Assembly: GCF_026745355.1 (NCBI RefSeq)
Contig: NC_079210.1
Coordinates: 7,681,972 to 7,745,971 of the forward strand
Length of the DNA stretch: 64,000 bases
Reading direction: 5' to 3'
Source of the DNA: Beta vulgaris subsp. vulgaris
Lineage: Eukaryota; Streptophyta; Magnoliopsida; Caryophyllales; Amaranthaceae
This document shows, one piece after another, positions 22,030 through 32,786 of this stretch. A program made the position numbers and the translations under genes. Position 1 is the stretch's first letter; every line of letters begins with the position of its first letter. The notes under the pieces were generated by a model, which saw only the letters and a program-made list of their open reading frames with translations, ran no database searches and was not told the origin of the DNA.

Positions 22030-22569
22030 CGTTTAATAAATTAACAATACAATCTTTTTGGAAGAACTTATAGTACTACATATGACTGACTTGTGCACAT
22101 TACCTTGTAAGCTCGAAGTTTTAGCTTGAAGAAAAAGATGCACATAGTTGAACACTTGAACTCATCCTTGCAACATAATATATCCTCTGAACTAGTTAGA
22201 GGAGTATGCTCCCAAGGATTCAAAAAAAGAGGATGAGCATAAGGCAAACATCCACATATATTTTATGGAAGGTTTTATTGGACGTACATGGAAATTTTTG
22301 GCTGGTTATATGCTAGATACTATATATGAACAAGGTGTGGTTATTGTTGGATTCTTTACCATATAAAAGTTGGAGATATTCAAAGTAATATCTCATTGGA
22401 TCCGGGAGTAGGAAGAAGCTTCTCAAGCTCTTACCATAAGTTCCTTTGCTGGAATGTAAGGGAGGTGAATACCGAAACTAAGCAAAATGCTAATCATTAG
22501 AGACTTCTTTTTTTTGGGTAAAATATAAGTATTATTACCAAAATGACGTAGGCAGACTAGCGGAAAAGT
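22030..22569. other. Non-coding sequence
   Basis: No gene or bounded element is supported in this stretch. Confidence 0.4.
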
Positions 22570-22810
22570 TCGAAAAGGATTTGCGGAAAAAGGCCTGAAC
22601 TGTTTTGCGGAAAATGGGCCGAAGGAGTCCGATTGACTATTGTAATACCTTTTCGGAAGCGGAACGGCCATCCGGGTCCGTTTAAGGCCCGAAATCAGCT
22701 TTTTAATTATTTCCGAATTTAATTATTTCCTTAATTTCGTTTTAGGGTTTTGCTTAACGTATTTTAAACATTATTAGGTCAATGTTTGGAGGCAGTTTTT
22801 GACTTTTAAT
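22570..22810 (+). repeat. Dispersed repeat shared with CACTA 1 interior
   Basis: This matches 15750-16000 through phrases such as 'ggagtccgattg', 'ctttttcggaa' (with small changes), 'gtttaaggc', 'atttccttaatt' and 'ggtcaatgtttggaggcag'. The match ends near 'tttttgactttt'. It is probably part of an LTR or another transposon, present independently in both places. Confidence 0.7.
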
Positions 22811-22984
22811 AAAATCACAGAGTTTATACTCTTTCTGGTGGATTCCGAAGTTTTTACAGATTCATCGCTTGTGAATCTGCTTGTTCTTAATTCGAGATTA
22901 GTGCTTGCTAATCTCCATAGTTTCCGACTGCGTCACAAAAGCATTAAGAGCCACCAATACAACCCATCTAGTTCTTGCATAACA

Positions 22985-22990
22985 AACTTG

Positions 22991-23021
<31 letters not shown>

Positions 23022-26000
23022 TATAATACTTTCTCCCCCTTAATTTTTTTCCAGCTTAAAAACAAACTTTCTGGTTGCCTGTACTTGATTTCAAGCCAAC
23101 CCATGATTCCTTTACAAACTTGGGCACTAAAATCACACTAAAAAAATAAGTGCTTGCAAGAGTCTATACAAGTAGTACATAAATAATAAGCAACTAGTAT
23201 TGGAGCACACTCCAGCTCTCACAAGTAACTCCTTATTCTAAGTTTTTCCAAGGCTACTAATCAAGCAATGAACGAAGGCTTGGAGATATTTTCTTTACTC
23301 CAGACCTAGTGATGCCAAACTATATTTGGCTGATCCCCAGTAAGCTAATTATAATAGCCATCTTTAACTGTGTAACCTTTCGAACCACCAAGCCACTGGT
23401 TATGAGAGTACCCCTGCTTGAAAACATCCTTCATCTTACATATCATTTGCCAACCCCAACTAGCACTTCTTGGGAGCTGGTACTCCCACCAATCTGCATC
23501 TCTAATATAAATATTTTGAACCCACTTAATCCATAACACATCTTTCTTTTGAGAAATCTTCCAAATATACTTCCCTATAGTAGCTTGTTCCACATTAGAT
23601 AATCTCTCAGCCCCAAACCTCCCATTTTCTTCGGTGGGCAGACCCACTCCCATGAGACAGTAGGAGGTTTATGAAGAAAATATTTTCCCTCCCAAAGAAA
23701 AGTTTTGCATATTTGACTGATCTTAATCAACACACTTTTAGGTAGTAGATATATTTGTGCCTAGTAGGTCTGAAGGCTAAGGAGAACTGCATTAACTAAC
23801 ATATGTCTTGCTGCATAAGAGAGGTTTTTATATGAGCAACAAATAACTCTTAAAAGAATCTTATTATCCACCAATAGGTCACAGTCAGCCACTTTCAATT
23901 TCCTAGTTGTAATGGGATCACCAAGGTACCTAAAAGGAAAAGCACCCTTCGTAAACCCAGTAGCCTGAAGACTTCTGATGAGTCGTATCTCCTCTTGAAC
24001 ATTGCCAAAGTATAAAGCAGTTTTGTCATTATTCGCATAAAGCCCAGAAGCTAAAGAGAAATCCTTCACAACTCTCACCATCAAGATGACGGAACTAATG
24101 TCTCCATTACAGAAGAGCATTAGGTCATCTCCAATAATTAGATGAGTCAACCCTAAGGAAGCACATCTATGATGGAAATTAAAACCCTCTTTCCTACTCA
24201 TCTTCTTTAGAGTCCTTGTGAAATACTCCATAAGAACCACAAATATTAAAGGAAGAATAAGGTCTCCTTGTCTGAGCCCTTTCATTTCTTTAAAAGAGCC
24301 AAACACACACTTCCATTAATATTGAGAAAAAATGAAGGGGTAGACAGGCTTGTCATAATCCATCTTATAAACTATCCAGGAAAATGCATTTTAGTTAACA
24401 AATCCTTAATAAAGCTCCAATGGACCGGGTCATAAGCTTTCCTCAGGTCCACCTTCATAGTACATCTGGCAAGAAAGCTATTGCTTTTGTAGCCTCATCA
24501 TATCCTGGCAAATAAGAATGTTATGCATGACCATTCGTTTCTCCACAAAGTCACTATGATGTTTATCTGCAATAGAAGGTAACACCATTTTCATCCTTGA
24601 ACATAACATATTTGATATGATCTTATAGATCACATTACAACATGCTATAAGTCTAAAATGAGTTACACTTTCAGGCTGCTCAATTTTAGGGATTAGGCAA
24701 AGTGTACTGCAGTTAATTTGTTTTAAAATTTGCTTAGTTTGAAAGAAATCTAAAACAGCTACAACAACATCAGTCCTAATATAAGCTCAAGCACTCTTGT
24801 AAAAGCCACTTGAGTACTCATCAGGCCCTGCAGCCTTAGTCTCAGCTATATCAAACACTGCTCTTCTCACATCTTCAACTATGAATGGAGCACACAGGTC
24901 CATTTGCTGCTCACTTGACACCACAACCCCTCATTCATTACACTTCTACAAACAGGTTGAACGTTATCTTCAGTAGTATAACCTCTCATAATACTGTGTA
25001 AAAGCACTTTCAATATCCTGAATTTCTTCTTGCGACACCCCCTCCACATTCTTCACTCTGACCACCTGATTTGCAGCCTCCTCTTTCTAATGCAAGCATG
25101 AAAATAAGCTGTGTTTTCATCTCCCCTATTTCAGCCAATCAGCCTTCACCTTTTGCTTTAAGAAGCACATTCTAGTTTTATTCAATCTATTATACTCCTG
25201 TAAAGCTTCATCTTCTAAATGATGAAGGTCATTGCTATGAGCATTAGCATGGATCTCAGACTAAATTTCAGTCAATTTGATGAAAGTAAACTGAGTTTCA
25301 GCTTTAATGTTCGAGAACCTCTCCTTACTAAGTTGTTTCAGCACCCGCTTTAGTATTTACAACTTGGTTACCAGTATATACATATGCACCCCCTGAACTG
25401 GTTGACCTTAACTATCCTGCACCTTCCTTCCAAACTCCTCACTCATCCAATATTACTGTAAAAATGTTACGCATACCAAACAAGCCAGATTCTTCCTCCA
25501 AGATGATATTGATTATTTTTTACAACAAAAAAACCATTATGAGTTTTAGGGAAGACTTTTGAGAAATTCATAGCCTTAACCCTTGTTTCAAGAAACCAAA
25601 ACAACCAAATATGATTTTGAGATAAAAAAAAAGATTTAATCTCATTATATCCTTCGACTGTTTAGGCCTCTTATATTCGACAACACAGACTATCCATGAG
25701 GTAGTAAAACTATCTACTCAATGCCCTGCTTCTCTTGAACATTTTCTCCAACCACAATAATAGTTGAAGTTTTAGGTTGTACCTGATTCTCAGCATCCTT
25801 CACTTGCTGCTATCCCATGCCTTTTGAGTGTCAGCCAGTTTCCCTCCATTTCCCTGAGAGGCTTATGAAAATTGTTATTGAGCCCTCTAAGTGTGGGGAC
25901 CTTTTTGTGGTTGCTGCATTGCTTGTACTTGATGTGGTCCTAGTTTAGCTTGCACCCCTTGCTTTTCACCCACACTTGCCTAGGCTTCAACTTAGCCATT

Positions 26001-27110
26001 GCAAGCTCATATTTCTTTTGCCTACAATCTTCCAAAGTATGTCCCATCCCTCCACATTCTCCACATTTGATAGTTTTACACTCATATTCTACCTTATGGG
26101 TCATTGATAGACCTTTTTCATTGATAAAATGAACTTTAGTAGGGAAAATTTTCTCCATATTCACCTCCATTGAAACCCTTACATACTCAGTTAGACAGTT
26201 ATATCCTTCTAGGTTGTTGCTCTATCAGTACGAATTGGTTTTCCCACCAAGCTAGCAACCTTTTTGAAAGAGCTCTGACCCTAACATTTCAAGTGGAGAT
26301 TAGACATTCTAATCCAGATTGGCATAACCTTCACTATTTCAGCAAGCAGGTCTAATTCTGAAGTATAATTTTTCATAATGATAGGCTTCCTTTCATACAA
26401 ATTAGGACCAGCGTCAAGCTTTCCTTCTACCTTCATCAGTTCTGAATCTAACTACGAATACTCCATTATTACTCATCACAATTCTGTGTATTCCGTAATT
26501 TCCAGCCTCCATACTCTTCTGATGAAGCCATTAAATGATCCTATAAAGTGGTTTAACACCCAGGGCATAGCAAACAATAGATGATTCCCAAAAATGAATT
26601 TCCTCTTTCACATTATCCTCAGAAATTCGAACTTCATCAGTATTACAATTTTGATTCACATTACTCTGAGTTTGTTTTACATCCATTCATTTCTCCCTAA
26701 TTGTTTCAAACAAAGTATTCCTCCATGAATTATTACCAGTATCTCCAGAATTACTAACAAGCTGTTGCATAGGGTATGGTGAAGTATTAACCTGATTTGT
26801 CGTCGATTGCCTCAATGGAGTTATGATTGAAGCAATCCAGTTCAAAACCTAAGTACGAGCAGCTTCAAACTTCGCTTTTTCCATTAATGAAGCATTCAAG
26901 TCTGTTGAAGCATTCGATTCATCATCATTCTCCTCATCCAACGACCAACTCAAAGCTGCTACCTCAATGATTTCATTCACACTCATCTGTTTTCTCGCAT
27001 CCCCCGATTAAGGTTTCTTGGCTACTTGAACATCTTGTTTTGCATTTTTTTCCATTCCCCTTCTTCACTGCTTTCCCCATGGATCTAGCTGATGTTGAGG
27101 AACAAAGTAG
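22985..27110 (-). pseudogene. Decayed L1-type LINE (ORF1 and ORF2 remnants), antisense
   Basis: Read on the minus strand from 27110, an ORF1-like part ends with a zinc knuckle CGECGGMGHTLEDC (about 26070-26030) inside an open stretch at 26170-25940. Broken endonuclease/linker sequence follows. A reverse-transcriptase part lies at 24306-23761, where LRQGDLILP and LIIGDDLMLF correspond to the RQGDPLSP and FADD motifs. A C-terminal zinc-binding-like part is at 23653-23345. A run of about 29 T on the + strand at 22990-23018 is the poly(A) tail, fixing the 3' end. Many stops and frameshifts make it an old copy. I found no target duplication, so the 5' limit is approximate. Confidence 0.75.
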
Positions 27111-28318
27111 AACGTAATAGAAAAGTGCAAAATGAATGAAACAGTGCAACTTCCAAAATCTTAAAGAGAAGGAAGAAATTTCCTTTAGACTCTCATTTCA
27201 ATGCTCTCTTTTTTTAATATCTACTTTCAATTCTCAATCATTAAAGACTTCATCAACCAATTTTCTATTGGGTTAGTTAGCCTCCCAAATTGTTAAAATT
27301 AAGATTTTCAATATAAATATAATTTTATAGTTGGTCATTTACATTTTAGCCCATTGTCATAAAGGTGGAAGAATAACTTTGGCAAGGAATATGCAAGTGG
27401 TATGTTAATATCGTTTAATGTACTAGTTAGTTTTTACATTGTGTCATTGATCCTAGCTATAAATATTATTGAACAATGCTTATCATGCACTTTATTTGTT
27501 TTATTCTTTTAATGAAAGTGAAAAAAAAATGAAAGGATTGTAAGATGACTTAAAAGATCTACAAGTTATAAAGAGAAAGTGGTTATGCTAGTTGAGACTT
27601 AAGAGCACTTATTTGTGAGGGAGAATAAACTGGGAAAGTGTTGGTAAGTAACTGTTGGTAATTTTAGTATTTTATACCTATACCTCTTTCAATAGGTACT
27701 CAGATAACCCCTTTTGAACACCAACTGGTGTTCTTGTAGTACCATTTTAGTACCAAATTTGAAAATTTATAGGTAGCAAATTGTAACAACTGAAAAAGAC
27801 ATATGTACCATATAACCTTAGTGGAGATTTTTAGGATAATACCTGTTGGTTGCCAAGACAAGCTCATATTTTAGAGTGGGGATATTTTATGGCGAGGGAG
27901 GAGGGAGTTTGCATAGAAAGTGGTTAAGAGTCTTTCCACGAGTGAGGAAAAAGAGGAAGGAATAGAGTGATTGTAAGACAAGGGGAATTGATTAATAGGT
28001 TGGCTTTTTATTTAGATGGAATGAGTGATTAACAATTTGTTTGGATAGGAGAAAATGGAGAGAAATGTTTCCTTATTGAGATAAGGGATTGAGGGAAGGA
28101 AGGGGTCGGAGAAGGAATAATATGTTCTTTCTCCCTCTTTAATAAATTTAACCCACACAAATTAAAGAGGTTTGGAGAGAAAATGAAACTCCATCTTCTC
28201 CCCCTTGTTTCTCCTCCCGTTCCTTTCCATCCTATAATGCTATCCAAAGAAAGTGTAAATGAGCATAGAGATGATTTTATATGTCAAAACATACAAATTT
28301 AACTGATTGTAAATAGTA
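27111..28318. other. AT-rich intergenic sequence
   Basis: No gene is supported. The part next to 27110 may be more of the decayed LINE's 5' region. The rest shows no recognisable motif. Confidence 0.45.
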
Positions 28319-28573
28319 CTCTCTTTGTTTCATCATCTTTCTCACTTGAAATCTTGACACTATTTATAATTTAGAGAAAATCTTCTCAATTTTTCTCAAT
28401 TTATAAGAAAGAAATATAGTCATGTGGGGTCTTGTTTGATTCGTCTCAATTAGTACTTTATTAATATTCAATCGTTTAATTTTTACAAATGCATAATGAA
28501 AGATATTTGAGTTCAAAGAGGTGTATACGAAGCCGCACACAACAAATGTGAACAGCATAAAAAACAGAGAGAG
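28319..28573. mobile_element. Stowaway-like MITE (family B), 255 bp
   Basis: Ends CTCTCTTTGTTT and AAAACAGAGAGAG are inverted matches flanked by TA (28317-28318, 28574-28575). The interior (for example 'aatatagtcatgtggggtcttgttt') matches the MITEs at 49442-49700 and 48160-48575. Confidence 0.8.
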
Positions 28574-28723
28574 TATGATCTAAATGGTGTAAATAGTGTT
28601 AAAATTCATTATGATACAATTAAAAATAACTCTTAAAGTACTTATATATGCTATTATATAATATTTGTTAGTATTTAGCTATTTAACCAATTACGATTAA
28701 GTAAAACTAGCTTCTATAATTTT

Positions 28724-28763
28724 AAAATACCTAATCTTTTTTTTGAGAGGAAAATACCTAATC
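28724..28763. repeat. Short poly(T) insertion between 13-bp direct repeats
   Basis: AAAATACCTAATC occurs at 28724-28736 and 28751-28763, separated only by TTTTTTTTGAGAGG. The insert is nearly the same as that at 81-94. Confidence 0.6.
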
Positions 28764-29580
28764 AAATATCTTGAAATTACACATTCAAAAATTACCTCTA
28801 CCTCATGAACTAGTTTCTCTAATTTATCAAGTTATACTTATACCATGCATATTGAAATTTATATACTTCACTTTCACCTTTTTGTATTAATCACACGTAA
28901 GAAAAATAGTTATATGACATTTTGTTAGTTTTGTCTCAAAATACATTTTTAAAATATTAAATTTTCATATCTTTTTGCTTATACAAGCTAAATTAAAGAC
29001 ATTAATGCTCAAAAGCACCTCTTTTTTCCCTTCCTTTCTTCCTCTAAAAAAATTAGCCTTTTTCTTCATTTAGGGGTTGTCATCCATCATATTTCATGAT
29101 GGTGAGGCCTAATTTTTTTTTACTTATTGAAAAGATTAATCTAATAAATTATCTATGTTTCCCTCTCTTTATGAGGGTCTTTTATCCCATCTGTTGGGTT
29201 TTTTTCCCTCTTCTCTTGTAGGAGCTTGGAGATATCAGATTATTCAGAGTATGGGTATTGATGATTTGTTATGCGTTTCTGCAATAGTTAACAATCATTC
29301 GTTTGTTATTCATTGAGGCGATAAATGAATTCTTCCACAAATTATGATGCAATGAAGGATCCACTCGGGGAATATTGTATTGAGACAACGATTCGAAATG
29401 TACTAAGTTATCAAATTCAAGTATTTGAATTTGTTCTTCCATCAAAAACGTTTTCTATTCGATATTGTAAGATGTGCTTACGTTGTTACTGAATATCCAC
29501 TATGGATATCATATTACTTTGACAAAAAATGGAAATCGATGTCTTTATAACTTTCTTTAAAAACATATTATAATGATCAA
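28764..29580. other. AT-rich intergenic sequence
   Basis: No gene or bounded element was recognised. Confidence 0.5.
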
Positions 29581-29899
29581 CTAGTATTTGGACTCAGGCG
29601 TTGCCTCGAGTGGTATTTTGAAATTGATATGCTTTTTTTTGTTAACATTAAAATATAATAAAGAAAACTCAATATACAAAATGTACAATTACAATTATAA
29701 TAATGTGGATATTTTAGAGATGGTAATTGTACTATGTTAAATAAGAAGATGTCACAGATTAAAATCTTGTTGCAAGCCAAATTTGTTTTTGTTAGTTGAC
29801 ATGACATATGTAGACATTGGACTATTTCAGTGGAGTAAGAGAGGTGTCATCTTGCGTGTATATGTTGTCAGATATGCCTTTTTAATATATTAGTATAAA
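29581..29899 (-). mobile_element. Helitron, non-autonomous, 319 bp
   Basis: The minus-strand 5' end is TTTATACTAATATATTAAAAAGG (first C changed to T). The 3' end is the hairpin CTCGAGGC-AAC-GCCTGAG followed by TCCAAATACTAG. It is flanked by A and T as in the copy at 19703. Confidence 0.75.
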
Positions 29900-30004
29900 T
29901 GTTGTGATCTTAGACAAAAAGTCCTTTTACCTGCATTGAACGAGTAAACACGACTCGAAAAATAATTTCCCATACTTGGCCAAAATCTATATGGGAAGTA
30001 TATA

Positions 30005-30175
30005 CTTCCTCTATTTTTTATTACTTGTATCATTTCTTTTTACATAAGGACTACTATGAGGAGAGAAATAGAGATAGATAAAAAAAAAGAGTCGCGCCCC
30101 ATGTGCTAGGAGAGAAAAAGAAAGAGTATAATGCCAAAAATAGAAATGATGCAAGTAATAGATAACTGCTATATA
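30005..30175. mobile_element. Degenerate MITE
   Basis: TATTACTTGTATCATTTCT near the left end is inverted near the right end (AGAAATGATGCAAGTAATA). The outermost bases have diverged, so the limits are approximate. Confidence 0.5.
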
Positions 30176-31066
30176 TAAAACATGGTACGGTACAAGTAAT
30201 GAAAAATGAAATAAGTATATGTATATATTAGGTAAGGATGTACAAAGTCAAAGGGACAACCAACTAATAATAAGAAAAAAGTCATGAGAGAGAAAGTTAG
30301 AGAGATAAGTAAACCTTTCCTCTCCATTCACCCCCAAGCCCGAAAAACCCTAGTTCAATGCAAAAAATTCCCAAATCAATTGTACTTGCTTTTTGCCCAA
30401 TTTCTTAGTATTCAATGCTTATTAAGCACTCAAGATCTGCTATTAAGATTAATTGTGGAGTTTCGATTATCCAAAATTTTCCCTAATCTGCTCTCTCTCT
30501 TCTGTCATAATTGCGATTTTAGCCACCCTAGTTGTAGGTCTGCTAAATTAATCTCTCAAGTTTTGCAGGCCTATGCGTGTAGATCTGGAGTTAATTTGTT
30601 GCTGAAGTGTTCCGAAATCTTTAATCCTCTGTTAATTTGGATGAGGTGGATCCAATTTATTAGTATCAAGTACAAATTTCCTCTTAAAGCTAGGGTTTTC
30701 GGGTTCTGGGATGTGATGGGTCATTTATCTCATCTAGTGAGAGAGAGTGTTCTTAATTTTTTTTGGTTTTCTGTAATCATTTCGCTATGGGTAACCTATT
30801 TCTCAATTACTTGGCGTGCTATTCTTGGAGCTTTATCCATAATTTCATAATTCGCATTTAATGCGATTAGAGGTTTCTCTGATGCTATGCGTTTGTGGTT
30901 GTATGTGAAAGGTATGTGGGTGTGGTATTTCTACTATAAATTGACTTCATTCCAGGTAAATTGGTATAACTCATTCCTTTGCTTTCTTTCAAACGCTAAA
31001 TCTTGTTATTCTAAATTGTGTCATCAAAATTTTATTCCTTGTTTTTGCCTGATTTTGCTTTACATT

Positions 31067-32758
31067 ATGGCGTCTGATTCATCTTTTAAAGACGTTCTTC
31101 TTAAAAATGCTGGTATTGAGATTTCTGGTTCTGGGGATAGTGTAAACCCTAAAGTAATAGAGCCTATTGATAATTCTGGGAAAAATGTGTTACAAGATGC
31201 CTGTTTTGACCCCCCTGGTCCTCCCTCTTTCCTGGAGGCAATCATCTTAGATGATCTTCCTCAAGTTCAGCGTGATATTGAGGACTTATCTCAATCATGT
31301 CTTGTTGGTAAAATGTTAGGTGAGCCTGTGGACTTGAGAACTATTATCTCAAGGACTAGGGCTGATTGGAGTTTCTGTAAAGGGGATGTGGAATATCTTA
31401 ATATGGGGAATCATTGGGTCCTTATTCGCTTTGCTAATCCTGGAGATTTGTTCTTAGTTTGGTCCGAAAGGCCATGGCATGTCATGGGTGAGTTGTTTGT
31501 TATATACCCTTGGAAAGCTCACTTTGATCCTTTCATAGAGGAAGTAAAGTGGGTGGACTTGTGGATTAGAATCCCTCGGTTCCCAACTGAGTTGTTGAAC
31601 TTTGAATCTGTTGCGAATTTATTAGCTGCAAATTATGTTGGCTCCTTGATTAAACTTGACTCTAGGTCTCTATTGAGGCACAAGATAAGATTTGCTCGTG
31701 CATGCATTAGGGTTGATATCACTGCCCCTTTAGTTGAATATGCAGTAAAACGTGCTGGTGGGGTTGATTGTGGTTATTTAATTTGGTATGAAGACTTTTC
31801 TGTTGGGTGTAGCTTATGTGGTAGTGATGATCATGTGATTGATTTTTGTGCTGTGCTGTCTCCTCCTAAATCTGAAAGAAAGGTCATGTTGTTGCAAAAT
31901 CCAAAGAAGAAATGGTTAGCTGAGTTCTTGAGTACTGCTAATAGGCAAGCAATGCCTCCTACCACAGCTGAGCCAGCTAATGTGGTGGAGGCTAGGCCTA
32001 GGCATGTTTCAAGGCCACGGTTGGGCCCATCTGGTAATTCTTTCACTGCTGGTCCAAAGAAATTTCCTGCTAAAGTATTTGCTGGTGCTGGTAAAAAAAA
32101 TGGTTCAAAAGGTATCATTATTAATGAACCTTCCTCTGTTGTACCTAAGAAAGCTATGATTTCTCCTGCTGGTATTCAAAGTAAAGGTAAGAATGTTGTT
32201 CATGATGATGTAGTTGATGTACTTTCCTCTGATGATGAATCATCCAACTGTGTTGTGCTCCCTCCCTCTTCTTTAGCTGCTTGTGAGAGTGCTCTCCCTC
32301 CCTTGGCTGTGCACTCTTCTGTGCCCCAGGGTGAGGCTGATCTATTGCACCTCCCCCCAGCTCCAGCTTATGAGGGGTTGATTTCTCCTGTCCCTCTAAG
32401 AGTTGTCTTCCCTTCAGAACTGTTTGCTAATGTTATTCTGCCTGCTGACCCTTTTCATGAGAATGATGGTAAGAATTTTTTCAATGATGAGATGCAAGGT
32501 CAGTCTGATGTTGATAATGATACGTATCTTATGGATGAGATGGTTGATGCTGATATAGATGATGAGTATGTCTCTCAGCCTGAGAACTCTTTTCATTCCA
32601 TCTATTCTGATCATTCTATAGTAAAGCACATAGAGAGTCTGGGGGTTGAAGGGGCTAGTCAGTCTAAGCATTTCTCGTCTTCAAGCTCTGTAAAAAGGAG
32701 AAAGGGTATGGTCGAAGCAGATTCAGCTAGTTCTGATCTGAAGAGGAACAAGCAGTAG
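31067..32758 (+). CDS. LINE ORF1 protein (nucleic-acid-binding, DUF4283/zinc knuckle type)
   Basis: This 563-residue open frame is the first protein of the LINE. It would bind element RNA in a ribonucleoprotein particle. The N-terminal third resembles the plant DUF4283 domain (VGKMLGEPVDLRTI, ADWSFCKGDVEYLNMGNHWVLIRF, WSERPWHVMGELFVIYPW). A CCHC zinc knuckle follows at residues 248-261 (CSLCGSDDHVIDFC). The C-terminal half is low-complexity, Ser/Pro/Asp-rich and ends in basic KRRKG and KRNKQ. The start is ATG 31067 (MASDSSFKD); the frame is open further upstream, but that part lacks domain similarity. It is uninterrupted, unlike ORF2. Confidence 0.85.
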   Translation: MASDSSFKDVLLKNAGIEISGSGDSVNPKVIEPIDNSGKNVLQDACFDPPGPPSFLEAIILDDLPQVQRDIEDLSQSCLVGKMLGEPVDLRTIISRTRADWSFCKGDVEYLNMGNHWVLIRFANPGDLFLVWSERPWHVMGELFVIYPWKAHFDPFIEEVKWVDLWIRIPRFPTELLNFESVANLLAANYVGSLIKLDSRSLLRHKIRFARACIRVDITAPLVEYAVKRAGGVDCGYLIWYEDFSVGCSLCGSDDHVIDFCAVLSPPKSERKVMLLQNPKKKWLAEFLSTANRQAMPPTTAEPANVVEARPRHVSRPRLGPSGNSFTAGPKKFPAKVFAGAGKKNGSKGIIINEPSSVVPKKAMISPAGIQSKGKNVVHDDVVDVLSSDDESSNCVVLPPSSLAACESALPPLAVHSSVPQGEADLLHLPPAPAYEGLISPVPLRVVFPSELFANVILPADPFHENDGKNFFNDEMQGQSDVDNDTYLMDEMVDADIDDEYVSQPENSFHSIYSDHSIVKHIESLGVEGASQSKHFSSSSSVKRRKGMVEADSASSDLKRNKQ

Positions 32759-32786
32759 GTCTGTTTCTGTTTTCCACCTGTTAAAT

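Noticed and set aside
30284..30850. The 188-codon frame as a host gene
   Set aside because: It lies wholly within the LINE leader between the target duplications; kept only as a finding about the LINE.
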